64,000 nt of DNA from Streptomyces sp. 135 (GTDB taxonomy: Bacteria > Actinomycetota > Actinomycetes > Streptomycetales > Streptomycetaceae): NCBI RefSeq assembly GCF_020026305.1, contig NZ_CP075691.1, forward strand, positions 3,286,001 to 3,350,000, written 5' to 3'. The notes under the pieces were generated by a model, which had not been told where the DNA came from, made no database searches, and worked only from the letters and a program-made list of their open reading frames with translations. The stretch's first letter is position 1; each line of letters starts with the position of its first letter. Shown here in pieces: positions 50,755 through 60,400 of this stretch. Position numbers and translations under genes: made by a program.

Positions 50755-51238
50755 CGTCTTGGGGGCGGGGCCGCGGGGGTAGGTCCGTGCTCGCCCTCTT
50801 GGTGCGGGGCCTTTGCTGCTTCGGGGCCCTGGTGACCACCACTGTGCTCCGCGCGCACCTACCCCCACGTCCCCTCGCGTGCGCTCGCGGGTGCGGGCCG
50901 GCGTCGGGCTCATGTGCCTCAGCCCCCCCGGCCGACGTCCCCTCCGGCGCGCTCGCGGGTGCGGGCCGGTGTCGGCTGTGCGCCTCCAGGTTCGCGGCCG
51001 GCGTGCGCTCGCGGGTGTGGGCCGGGGGCGCCTGGGGTCGTCTTGGGGGCGGGGCCGCGGGGGTAGGTCCGTGCTCGCCATCTTGGTGCGGGGCCTTTGT
51101 TGCTTCGGGGCCCTGGTGACCACCACTGTGCTCCGCGCGCACCTACCCCCACGTCCCCTCGCGTGCGCTCGCGGGTGCGGGCCGGCGTCGGGCTCATGTG
51201 CCTCAGGGCCTCCGGCCGACGTCCCCTCCGGTGCGCTC
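50755..51238. repeat. ~200-bp direct duplication, 284-bp period, in a 720-bp gene-free region
   Basis: The stretch 50663-51384 has no credible gene. Copy 1 (about 50755-50953) and copy 2 (about 51039-51238) are nearly identical, starting GTCTTGGGGGCGGGGCCGCG, passing GGTGACCACCACTGTGCTCC and ending GGCCGACGTCCCCTCCGG. Within and between them the unit GCGCTCGCGGGTGCGGGCCG recurs about four times with small changes. Open frames in it are by-products of G+C. It lies directly upstream of the glycopolymer cluster, so it may hold regulatory sites, be a mobile-element remnant, or be a simple unequal-crossover duplication. Confidence 0.8.
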
Positions 51239-51384
51239 CCGGCGGCGGCCATGTGGCTCCGGGCACCGGCCGCAACGTCTCGCTTCCTCGCGGGACGCGT
51301 TCCGCTGCTCCGTGCGGGGCGATTGTGGGGGCGAAACGGGGGGCGGAGTGCGAGTCGCGGTCTCAAAATGGGCAAAGTGGATAA

Positions 51385-52362
51385 ATGGACCGCATTGGTT
51401 TCACGCCACTCCGCCTCGTCGGGCCTCGGCCACGCCTCGTCCGGCGGCTGCGTGCCACCGTGCGCAGCACGCGGTTCCGGCTGGAGCGGGTCGCCGCCGG
51501 GCGGCCGCACGGCGGTGTGTCCCGCGCCGAGCCGCCGCTGACGCCCGTGCATCTCTCGCTCCGTGACAGCCGCACCCTGAACCTCGCCCTCGCGGCGGGG
51601 AGCGCCGCGCCCCCGGACCGGGCCCGGCTGCTGATCACGCGCGGCCGCCGCAGGCTCACCGTCCCTCTCGTCCTCGAGCGGCACACGGCCGGGACGCCCC
51701 TCCTGACCGCCACGGCCACCCTGCGGGACATGCGGGACGGCGTGTGGCGGCTCACCGTCGAGACGCGGGACGCCGACGGCCGCGTACGGCGTCGGGGGAT
51801 CACGCCCGCCGGGCAGGGCGCGTCTCCCGCGACGCCCACCCTGCCGCACGCCCCCGACCCGCGGACCGGGACGCTCGTGCGGGTCGTCCGCTCCCGCACC
51901 GGGCGGGCCGTGCTCCAGGCCACGCGGCCGCGGCCCCGCGCGGAACTGGTGCGCTTCGAGCCGCGCGGGGACGGGATCACCGTGCACGGGCGGCTGGTCG
52001 GGGCGGCCCTCGCGCCGGTGCGCGCGGAGGCCGTGCGGCGCAGGGACAAGGTCGTCGTGCCGGCCGACGTCGTGGGCGGACCGGGCGGCGCGTTCATGCT
52101 GCGGGTGCCGCTCGGTGCCATGACCGGGGCCGGGGCCGGGCAGTGGGTGTGGGACTTCCGGGTGGCGGGGCTGCCGCTCGGGCGGTGGCTGACGGACGTG
52201 CGGGACCCCTCGGCCGCCTACCCCACGCCCTTCCGCGTCTTCGCGCTGCCGGAAGGGGCGCTGGTCCGGGCACACGCCCACTTCACCGGCACCGGCGCCT
52301 TCGCGGTGACGTGCCGGGACATCACCGACCTCACGCGGGAGCCCGCTAAGGAGACCTCATGA
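51385..52362 (+). CDS. Hypothetical protein at the head of the glycopolymer cluster
   Basis: 325 residues from the ATG at 51385, with an indifferent ribosome site. Very Arg-rich (LRATVRSTRFRLERVAAGRP), no signal peptide or membrane helix. Two or three repeated segments of ~80-90 residues of alternating hydrophobic pattern (DGVWRLTVETRDADGRVRRR, then AGQWVWDFRVAGLPLGRWLT) resemble the beta-sandwich domains in the middle of the large transferases downstream. Its stop overlaps the start of the GT4-Stealth gene (ATGA). Perhaps a carbohydrate-binding or scaffolding partner. No named family recognised. Confidence 0.75.
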   Translation: MDRIGFTPLRLVGPRPRLVRRLRATVRSTRFRLERVAAGRPHGGVSRAEPPLTPVHLSLRDSRTLNLALAAGSAAPPDRARLLITRGRRRLTVPLVLERHTAGTPLLTATATLRDMRDGVWRLTVETRDADGRVRRRGITPAGQGASPATPTLPHAPDPRTGTLVRVVRSRTGRAVLQATRPRPRAELVRFEPRGDGITVHGRLVGAALAPVRAEAVRRRDKVVVPADVVGGPGGAFMLRVPLGAMTGAGAGQWVWDFRVAGLPLGRWLTDVRDPSAAYPTPFRVFALPEGALVRAHAHFTGTGAFAVTCRDITDLTREPAKETS

Positions 52363-55196
52363 AGATCACGTACCTGCTCGGTTGGGGGGACGAGATGGGT
52401 GGCACCGAGTTGGCCACCTACACCCAGGCCGCACATCTCGCCGAGCGGCCCGGGATCGAGGTCGAGGTCGTCTCCGTCTTCCGGACCCGCGCCGAGCCGT
52501 TCTTCGCGGAGGCGCGCGCTGTGCCCGTGCGGTATCTCGTAAATCGTACGGCGTCGCCCGAACGGCCTGTGCGAGAGACCGAGTTGGACGCTTCCGCGTG
52601 CCGCACCCTCGCCGCGCTGCCCAGCGAGCTGATCAGGCCCGCCTGGGAGGACACCTTCGACCGGCTCTCCGACATCGAGATGACCGCCGCGCTCTCCGCG
52701 ATCGACACCGACGTGCTGGTCACCACCACGCCCGCGCTGCTCGCCGCCGCCGTGACGCTCGCGCCCGCGCGGGTGATCACCGTCCACCAGGAGCACCGCC
52801 CCACCCAGCGGCGCGGCCCCTCCGGCGAACCGCTGCTCCTGCACGCGCCCCGCCTGGACGCCCTGGTCACGCTGACCGAACGCACCCGCGACTGGATCGC
52901 GGAGTCCCTCGGGCCCACCGCGCCGGAGCTGGCGGTCATTCCGAACGCCGTGCCGGACGGCTTCCGGCCGCGCGCGGACGGCGAGAGCAAGGTCATCGTC
53001 ATGGCGGCGCGGCTGACCGGCGAGAAGCGCGTCGACCATGCCGTGCGGGCCTTCGCCCAGGTCGCCGAGGCGTACCCCGAGTGGACGCTGCGGATCTTCG
53101 GCAGCGGCCACCGCGAGCAGCATCTGCGCCGCCTGGTCGACGGCTTCGGCCTGCACGACCGGGTCGAACTGCTCGGCCCCTGCCAGGACATGGCCGCCGA
53201 GTGGGCCAAGGCGGGGCTGAGCCTGATGACCGCCGGGCACAACGAGGCGTTCCCGCTCGTGCTCCTGGAAGCGCTCGCCGCCGGGGTGCCCGTCATCGCG
53301 TACGACGTGCTGACCGGGCCCGCCGAGATCGTGCGGCACCGCGTCGACGGGCTGCTCGTCCCACCCGGGGAGGTGGAAGAACTCGCCTGTGCCATGGCCG
53401 CGTTGATGGGTGATGGTGTTGCTCGGCGCGCTTACGGCCGTGCCGCCCGTGAAGGCGTCTACGCCCGTTTCTCCTCGGCGGACGTCACCGCGCGCTGGGA
53501 GGAGCTGTACACGCGGCTCGTGGCCGGGCGGGAGCGGCCGGAGCGGCTGCGCGGGCGCGCGGACCGCGTGGCGCTCGGTGTCGCCTCCGGCGGCTGCGGC
53601 TTCCGGCCCACCGCGCCGCACACCTTCGACGCCGCGGCCGCCACCGACGAGCGGGCCCGCGAGGACGAGATCATCGCCGCCGATCCGACGGGCCGCGTCA
53701 TCCGCTCGGTGGGCCGCCTCGCCGAGCGGCGCGACGACGTGCTCGCCCCGCGCATGGCGGAGTGGAACCTGCGGCTCACCGCGTCCGCCCTGGAGGCCCA
53801 GGACGTGCCCTACGTGCTGGTGCGCACCGCCGACGGCACCGCCCACACCCTGGCGGTGGCCGCCGACGACCAAGACCGGGCGCTGAAGGCCCTGGCCGCG
53901 GCGCTGCGCGGGCAGCCGGTCTACGCCGAGCTGGTCAACCCGCGTGACGCGGCGCCCGGAGTCGTCCTCGCCGAACGCCTGGACTCCATCGGCGACCTGT
54001 CCGGCGTCAAGGTCTTCAAGCCGGTGACCACGACCACCCTGTCGCTGCGGCACGGCGCGGGCCTCGGCTGCACGGTGGCGTTCTGGCCCCGCACGCCCCG
54101 GGGCGCGCCCACCGCCGAGGACGGCTTCCGCGCGCCGTTCGGGACGACGCTGGCCGGCTCGGTGCTGCCCTCGCTGACCCCGACGGCGACCCTGCGGGTG
54201 GGGGACCGGGACTACCCGACCCTCCAGGTGTTCACCGAACTCCTCGTCAGGGACATCGACTTCCCCATCGACGCCGTCTACACCTGGGTCGACGACTCCG
54301 ACCCCGAGTGGCGCGCCCGCCGGGACGCGACCCGCGGCGGCAACCGGCAGGAGTCGGCGGACGACGGGGCGGTGCGCTTCCGCAACCGCGACGAACTCCG
54401 CTTCAGCCTGCGCTCGCTGGCGATGTACGCGCCGTGGGTCCGGCATGTCTTCCTCGTCACGGCCGGGCAGGTGCCGGACTGGCTCGACCGGGAGCATCCC
54501 GGCCTGACGGTCGTCGACCACCGCGACCTGTTCGCCGAACCCGAGGAGTGTCTGCCCACCTTCAACTCGCACTCCATCGAAAGCCAACTGCACCGTGTCG
54601 AGGGGCTGTCGGAGCACTTCCTGTACTTCAACGACGACATGTTCCTCGGCCGCCCCACCAACCCGGACACGTTCTTCCTCAGCAACGGCCTGCCCCGCTT
54701 CTTCTGGTCCTCGGAGTCGGTGCCCGCGCTGCCGCTCTCGCCGGACGACGAGGGCTATCTGGCGGCGGCGAAGAACAACCGCGAGCTGCTGCGCCACACG
54801 TTCGGCAGGACCACGACCCACAGCTTCTTCCACGTGCCGTACGCGCTGCGCCGCAGCGTCCTGACGGAGATCACCGAGCGCTTCCCCGAGCAGCTGGCGG
54901 CCACGGCCCGCAGCCGCTTCCGCTCCGTCGGCGACCACTCCCTCGTCTCGTCGCTCTACCAGCACTACGCGTACCTCACCGGGCGCGCGGTGCCGGGCAC
55001 CATCTCGTACGACTTCGTGGACATCGGCGACCGCGCCGACCACGCGCGGCTCGGGCGGCTGCTGCAGAACCGCGACAGGACGGCGTTCTGCATCGGGGAG
55101 TCGCCCGACAGCGGCATGGCGGACGAGGAGATGGCGCTGGCCATCAGGTCGTTCCTGACGGCGTACTTCCCGGTGCGTTCGCCCTATGAGCTGTGA
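52359..55196 (+). CDS. Fusion of GT4 glycosyltransferase and Stealth-type sugar-phosphate transferase
   Basis: 945 residues. Residues 1-400 are a GT-B family 4 glycosyltransferase (MKITYLLGWGDEMGGTELAT, VMAARLTGEKRVDHAVRAFA, HNEAFPLVLLEALAAGVPVI with the E-x7-E). Residues ~630-945 are a Stealth protein: CR1 DFPIDAVYTWVDDSDPEWRA, CR2 RFRNRDELRFSLRSLAMYAP, CR3 HFLYFNDDMFLGRPTNPD, and a CR4-like end. Stealth proteins transfer hexose-1-phosphate to build phosphodiester-linked capsule or wall polymers. The middle (400-630) may be a linker domain. One chain could thus add a sugar and then a sugar-phosphate. Its last 13 bp overlap the convergent transferase gene. Confidence 0.88.
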   Translation: MKITYLLGWGDEMGGTELATYTQAAHLAERPGIEVEVVSVFRTRAEPFFAEARAVPVRYLVNRTASPERPVRETELDASACRTLAALPSELIRPAWEDTFDRLSDIEMTAALSAIDTDVLVTTTPALLAAAVTLAPARVITVHQEHRPTQRRGPSGEPLLLHAPRLDALVTLTERTRDWIAESLGPTAPELAVIPNAVPDGFRPRADGESKVIVMAARLTGEKRVDHAVRAFAQVAEAYPEWTLRIFGSGHREQHLRRLVDGFGLHDRVELLGPCQDMAAEWAKAGLSLMTAGHNEAFPLVLLEALAAGVPVIAYDVLTGPAEIVRHRVDGLLVPPGEVEELACAMAALMGDGVARRAYGRAAREGVYARFSSADVTARWEELYTRLVAGRERPERLRGRADRVALGVASGGCGFRPTAPHTFDAAAATDERAREDEIIAADPTGRVIRSVGRLAERRDDVLAPRMAEWNLRLTASALEAQDVPYVLVRTADGTAHTLAVAADDQDRALKALAAALRGQPVYAELVNPRDAAPGVVLAERLDSIGDLSGVKVFKPVTTTTLSLRHGAGLGCTVAFWPRTPRGAPTAEDGFRAPFGTTLAGSVLPSLTPTATLRVGDRDYPTLQVFTELLVRDIDFPIDAVYTWVDDSDPEWRARRDATRGGNRQESADDGAVRFRNRDELRFSLRSLAMYAPWVRHVFLVTAGQVPDWLDREHPGLTVVDHRDLFAEPEECLPTFNSHSIESQLHRVEGLSEHFLYFNDDMFLGRPTNPDTFFLSNGLPRFFWSSESVPALPLSPDDEGYLAAAKNNRELLRHTFGRTTTHSFFHVPYALRRSVLTEITERFPEQLAATARSRFRSVGDHSLVSSLYQHYAYLTGRAVPGTISYDFVDIGDRADHARLGRLLQNRDRTAFCIGESPDSGMADEEMALAIRSFLTAYFPVRSPYEL

Positions 55197-57283
55197 GCGG
55201 CGGGCAGGAAGAGCCGCCGTACGACGCGTTCGGCGGCCTTCCCGTCGTCGTAGGGGCAGAAGCGGGACCGGAACGCCGACCGCAGCTTCGCCGCCTGTGG
55301 GGAGTCCCAGGCGCCGCCCCGGAACAGCTCCGCCAGTTCGTCCTCGGTGGTGGCCACCGCCCCTGGCGTCTCGCCCGGCTGCCCGGAGAGCAGGTCGAAG
55401 TAGGTGCCGCGGGCGAGGCGGTAGGCCTGCCAGTCGGGGGCGTACGTCACGATCGGGCGGTCCAGGCAGGCGTAGTCGAACATCAGGGACGAATAGTCGG
55501 TGACGAGCGCGTCGGCGGCGAGGCAGAGGTCTTCCACGCGCGCGTGGCCGGTGGCGTCGACGATCCGCGGGTGGGCGTCGAGCCCGGCGTCGGCGCCGTA
55601 GAAGTAGTGGGCGCGCACGAGGACGACGTAGGCGGGGCCGAGCCGGTCGGCGAAGCGCCTGAGGTCCAGGTGGGGCAGGAAGCCCTTCTGGTAGTCGCGG
55701 TGGGTGGGCGCGTACAGCAGCACGGTCTGACCGTCCTCGACGCCCAGCTCCGCGCGGATGCGGGCGATCTCCTCGCCGCCCGTCGTGAAGTACACGTCGT
55801 TGCGCGGATAGCCCGCCTCCAGGGCCTCGTACGCGGGAGAGGGGTAGACGCGTTCCCAGATCTCCGTGGAGTGCGGGTTGGCGGAGAGGCTGAAGTCCCA
55901 CTGGTCGGTGTGGTCGAGGACCTTCTGGAAGCTGATGCCGTGCGTGCCGGCCGGGTAGCGGCGCTGGTCCAGGCCCATCTTCTTCAGCGGGGTGCCGTGG
56001 TGGGTCTGGAGGTAGACCTGCCCGGGGCGCTTGGTGAAGCCGCCGGGGAAGCTGGAGTTGTTGATGAGGTACGTCGCTCTGGCCATCGCCTCCCAGTAGC
56101 GCCGGGAGCCTTCGACGACGTACTCGATCCCGGCGGGCACCTTGTCCCTGTGGCGTCCGGAGACCACCCACACGCCCCGGATGTGCGGCGCGAGTTCGCG
56201 GGCCTTGGCGTGGATCGCGGCCGGGTTGCAGGAGACCGCGCGGTTCCAGTAGGCGCCGTAGACCGCGAGGTGCGGGTCCAGGGCGCGGTGCAGGTCGGCG
56301 CGGTAGGCGGCGCGCATGGCACGGGCACGCAGCTTCTTCTTCTGCCGCTTCAGGTGCCGGGTGAGGCGCAGGCGCCGCGACTCGGCCTTGCGCAGACTTT
56401 CATAGGCCGCGTAGGAGGCGGTGGCGAGGGCCTTCTCGCCGGGGCCGCGGGGCTCGGTGCCCTCGGGCGCGTACGTGCGGTGGACGCGGGCCGCCTCGCG
56501 GAAGAAGTCGCGCCGGTCGCCCGTGCGGATCCGGCCGGGGTCGTCGAGGACGGCGAGGAGGTGCGCGGCGGCGTGCGGAAGGAGCCGGGCGCGGTCGGCG
56601 GGCCCGGCGGCGGCGAGCAGCTCCCCGTACCGCCCGATGACGGCGAAGTGGTGGCGGCCCGGCGTCTTGGAGAAGCTGCCGCCGCGCCGCTCCCGCCAGC
56701 GCACGCAGGTCCGGTCGCAGGTGGCGAGGCGCTCGCCCGCGCGCAGGGTCGCGGTGTGGACGGGCACCACGTCCTCGTACGCGCCGTCGGAGAAGGCGAG
56801 CCGCTGCGCGCACCAGAAGTCGCGGCGGAAGAGGCGGTTCCAGGCGGCCGGGGCGGCGCCCAGCGGATCGCCCGTGAGGAGGGTGCCGCCGGGGCGGACG
56901 GTATCCCACCAGTCGACGCGGTCGTGCGCGAAGAGCAGGACGTCCGGATCGCCGTGGGCCGTCAGGGCCGCGTCGAGGGCTTCGAGGGCGCCCGGCAGCA
57001 GCAGGTCGTCGCCGTCGAGGAAGAGGAGGTGGCCGCCGGTGGCGCGGTCGGCGCCGATGTTGCGCGCGGGGCCGGTGCCCGCCCGGACGGGGAGGCGGAT
57101 CAGGCGCACGCGCGGGTCGCGCTCCGCGTATTCGGCGGCGATCGCGGCGCAGGCGTCGGGCGAAGCGTCGTCGACGACGGTCAGCTCGAGGTCGCCGAAG
57201 GACTGGGTGAGCACTGAGTCCAGGCATTCCCGCAGGTAGCCCTGGACGCGGTGGGCGGGGACGACAACCGAGAAGCGCGACAT
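55184..57283 (-). CDS. Fusion of GT2 glycosyltransferase and CDP-glycerol glycerophosphotransferase (TagF-like)
   Basis: 699 residues. Residues 1-230: GT2 domain (FSVVVPAHRVQGYLRECLDS, VVDDASPDA, LFLDGDDLLLPGA). After a basic helical linker (RRLRLTRHLKRQKKKLRARA) residues ~350-695 form a TagF-type transferase: INNSSFPGGFTKRPGQVYLQ, THHGTPLKKMG with the catalytic-type His near 428-429, YPRNDVYF, LLYAPTHRDYQKG, VLVRAHYFYG, VTDYSSLMFDYACLDRP. Would polymerise glycerol-phosphate or a related alditol-phosphate on a sugar it also places. Minus strand, opposite to the rest of the cluster. Shares a 149-bp divergent promoter region with the next gene. Confidence 0.9.
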   Translation of the reverse strand: MSRFSVVVPAHRVQGYLRECLDSVLTQSFGDLELTVVDDASPDACAAIAAEYAERDPRVRLIRLPVRAGTGPARNIGADRATGGHLLFLDGDDLLLPGALEALDAALTAHGDPDVLLFAHDRVDWWDTVRPGGTLLTGDPLGAAPAAWNRLFRRDFWCAQRLAFSDGAYEDVVPVHTATLRAGERLATCDRTCVRWRERRGGSFSKTPGRHHFAVIGRYGELLAAAGPADRARLLPHAAAHLLAVLDDPGRIRTGDRRDFFREAARVHRTYAPEGTEPRGPGEKALATASYAAYESLRKAESRRLRLTRHLKRQKKKLRARAMRAAYRADLHRALDPHLAVYGAYWNRAVSCNPAAIHAKARELAPHIRGVWVVSGRHRDKVPAGIEYVVEGSRRYWEAMARATYLINNSSFPGGFTKRPGQVYLQTHHGTPLKKMGLDQRRYPAGTHGISFQKVLDHTDQWDFSLSANPHSTEIWERVYPSPAYEALEAGYPRNDVYFTTGGEEIARIRAELGVEDGQTVLLYAPTHRDYQKGFLPHLDLRRFADRLGPAYVVLVRAHYFYGADAGLDAHPRIVDATGHARVEDLCLAADALVTDYSSLMFDYACLDRPIVTYAPDWQAYRLARGTYFDLLSGQPGETPGAVATTEDELAELFRGGAWDSPQAAKLRSAFRSRFCPYDDGKAAERVVRRLFLPAAHSS

Positions 57284-57432
57284 AGCAACCGACGGTAGTC
57301 AGCCGGACACCGCCTGTCGAAGACCTCACCTCACTCATTGGGGTGACACACGCCAGAGAAACTGACCGGCACCGACCGCGAACGGGCAAAGGGGGCTAAA
57401 TATGCCCGTACTCCCATGAAAGGCCGGTCGCC

Positions 57433-60400
57433 GTGCAGCCCCGTCTCAGCGTCGTCGTGCCCATCTACAACGTCGAGGAGTTTCTGGAGGAGTGCCTGGA
57501 ATCGATCGCCCGGCAGACCGTCAACGGCGTGGCCGGACCGGGACGGCATGACGGTCCGGACGGGCCGGACGGCCCCCGTGGTCTGGAGTGCGTCATGGTC
57601 GACGACGGCTCGACCGACGGCAGCCCGCTCATCGCCCGTGAGTTCGCCGCCCGCGACCCGCGGTTCGTCTACGTCCGCCAGCGCAACGCCGGGCTGAGCG
57701 CCGCCCGCAACACGGGTGTGCGCAAGGCGTCGCCCACCGCCGAGTTCCTGACCTTCGTCGACAGCGACGACGTCGTGCCGCACGACGCGTACGAGCGGAT
57801 GATCGCGAGCCTGGACGAGACCGGCTCCGACTTCGCGACCGGCAACGTCTGGCGGCTGACCGAGCGCGGCCGCTCGCAGGCCTGGCAGTACAAGTGGCTG
57901 ACCGAGCCGCGCACCCGTACGCACATCTCGCGCGACCTGGACCTGCTCTCCGACCGCGTGGCCTGGAACAAGGTGTTCCGCCGCTCCTTCTGGGACCGGC
58001 ACCGCTTCGCCTTCCCCGAGGGCAAGCTCTACGAGGACACGCCCGTGATGATCCCCGCGCACTTCCTCGCCCACTCCGTGGACGTGCTCAGCGACCACGT
58101 CTACTACTGGCGGATCCGCGAGGGCTCCATCACCCGGCGGCGCACCGACGTCAAGGGTGTGCGGGACCGGATCGCGGCCTGCGCGCACGTCAGCGGCTTC
58201 CTCGCCCGGCACGCGCCGGAGATGAAGAAGACGTACGACGCCTCCTGTCTGCGCGACGACTTCGTGTACTTCCTGGAGGGGCTGCCGATGGGCGGCCCCG
58301 AGTACCGCACGGCCTTCATGACGGACGCCGCCGCCTTCCTGCGCCGCGCCGACCCCGCCGTCATCACCGGACTCCCCGTCGACCTGCGCGTCAAGTGGCA
58401 CCTCGTCCGTGAGGCGCGCACCGCCGAACTCATCGATCTGCTCGCCTTCGAGCGGGCCAACGGCACCGCCTTCCACGTGCGCGGCGCTCTGCGCCGCCGG
58501 GCCGCCTACCCGGGCATCGGCCGCGTCCCGGAGAAGCTGACGCGCGTCGGGCGGGGCGAACTGCCCGTCGTGGCGCGGGCCGGCGAGGCCCGGTGGGGCG
58601 ACGACGGGAAACTGCGGATCAGCGGATACGCGTACGTGCGCAATCTGGAGGCGACCCGCCCCGGGCACTCCGTCAAGGCGGGCCTTCTGCGGTCGACCCG
58701 GAGCAAGGGGCGGCTGCGCCGCGTGCCGACGCGGACGGTCGCCGCCCCGCAGGCCACCGAGCAGTCACGGCAGCGCCTGCACTGCTACGACCTGGCCGGC
58801 TTCGAGATGACCGTCGACCCGGAGCAGTTGCGGACGGGCGGGGCGTGGCGGCCCGGGAACTGGCTGCTCGGCGTGGTCGTCGCGGGTCACGGCACGGTGC
58901 GGCGCGCGGCCGTGCGGGCCGCCGAGGGGGCGTCCGCGCAGTCCCTGGTGCGCGAGCTGGGCGACGGGCTGCGCCTGGTCCTCGGCCACAGCAAGGGGCG
59001 CCTGGTCCTGCGGGTCCAGGAGTACGCGGCGCGCGTCGAGGCCCACCGGCGCGACGGGGGCGACGTGGTGCTGAGCGGCGGCCTGCCCGGCCGGGTGCGC
59101 CCCCGGGCCCTGCGCCTCACCCACAAGCACTCCGGGACCGACGTCGACTACCCGGTGGCGCTCGCCGACGACCGCTTCGAGGTCCGCGTGCGGCTCGCGG
59201 ACCTGACGGGAGTGGCGCCCACCCCGCACCTCGCGCCGAAGGAGGTCGAGCCGCCGCACGGCGACCGCTGGCAGGCCAACCTCGTCCTGCCCGACGGCAC
59301 GCTGAAGTCGCTGGCCGCCGCTCTCGCCCTGGCGCCGGGGCGGTACGCGTCGGACGACGGCCGCGAGCTGTGCGCCACGGCCAACGACCGGGGCGAGCTG
59401 GTCGTCGAGGTGACGCGGCAGCCGGTCGCCGACCGCGTGGCGTGGGGCGCGGACGGCACGCTGACCGTCGAGATGCTCGCCTCCGAGGCCGCCTGGCCCG
59501 AGGCCGAACTGGTCCTGCGGCACAGCGGCCGCGACGAGGAGCTGACGGTCCCCGCCGAACGCGTCGCGGACGACCGGCTGCGCGCGGTGGTCGCGCCGGG
59601 CGGCGGGGCGCTGCGCGAGGGGCGGTGGTACGCGTTCCTGCGGGACACCGGGAGCGCCCCCGGGCAGGCCGGGCAGGCCGGGCAGGCCGAGATCGGCATG
59701 CCGGTGCGGCTGCTCGCCTCCGTGGCGGCCGGGCTGCCGCTCCACCGGGGCGTCGAGGGGCGGGAGTTCACCGTCGACCGGCGGTTCGGCGACCGGCTCC
59801 TCGTCGAGGCGGGCTCCGTGCTCGCGCGCACCGAACGCGGCGCCTACCGCCAGCACCGGCTGCGCACCACCCACTACCCGCGCCACCGCGGGCAGCCGCT
59901 CACCGACGCCGTGCTGTACCTCGACGGGGACTCGCCGCGCGCCGTCCACGAGGAGCTGGTGCGGCGCGGCGCCGACGTCGAGCACCTGTGGGTCACGCAC
60001 GACCAGCAGACCCGCGTGCCCGCCGGGGCGAAGGGCGTGGAGGAGCACAGCGCCGCCTGGTACGAGGCGCTGGCCCGCTGCCGTCGCATCGTCACCGCGG
60101 GCCACCTGCCCGACTTCTTCGAGCGCCGCGAGGGCCAGACCGTCGTACAGACCTGGAACGGCGCCCCGCTCAAGCGCATCGGCACCGACCTCACCGACTC
60201 CCTCTACGCCGACCACGGACATCTCGACGCCCTGCCGCGCCTGTCCCGCCAGTGGGACGTCCTGGTCTCGCCGAATCGCTTCTCCACCCCGCACCTGGGC
60301 CGCGCCCTCGCCTACGACGGCGAGGTCCTGGAGGCGGGCTCGCCCCGCAACGACGTGCTGTTCGGCGACGACCGCCAGAAGGTCGCCGAGCGGGTGCGCC

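Noticed and set aside
50663..51384. Open frames up to 240 codons in the duplicated region
   Set aside because: They exist in several frames on both strands, are made of the repeat unit, and have no ribosome sites or recognisable domains.
52218..56171. 1317-codon minus-strand open frame
   Set aside because: It crosses two convincing genes in other frames (GT4-Stealth and GT2-TagF). Its sequence is a low-complexity Arg/Gly/Val shadow.
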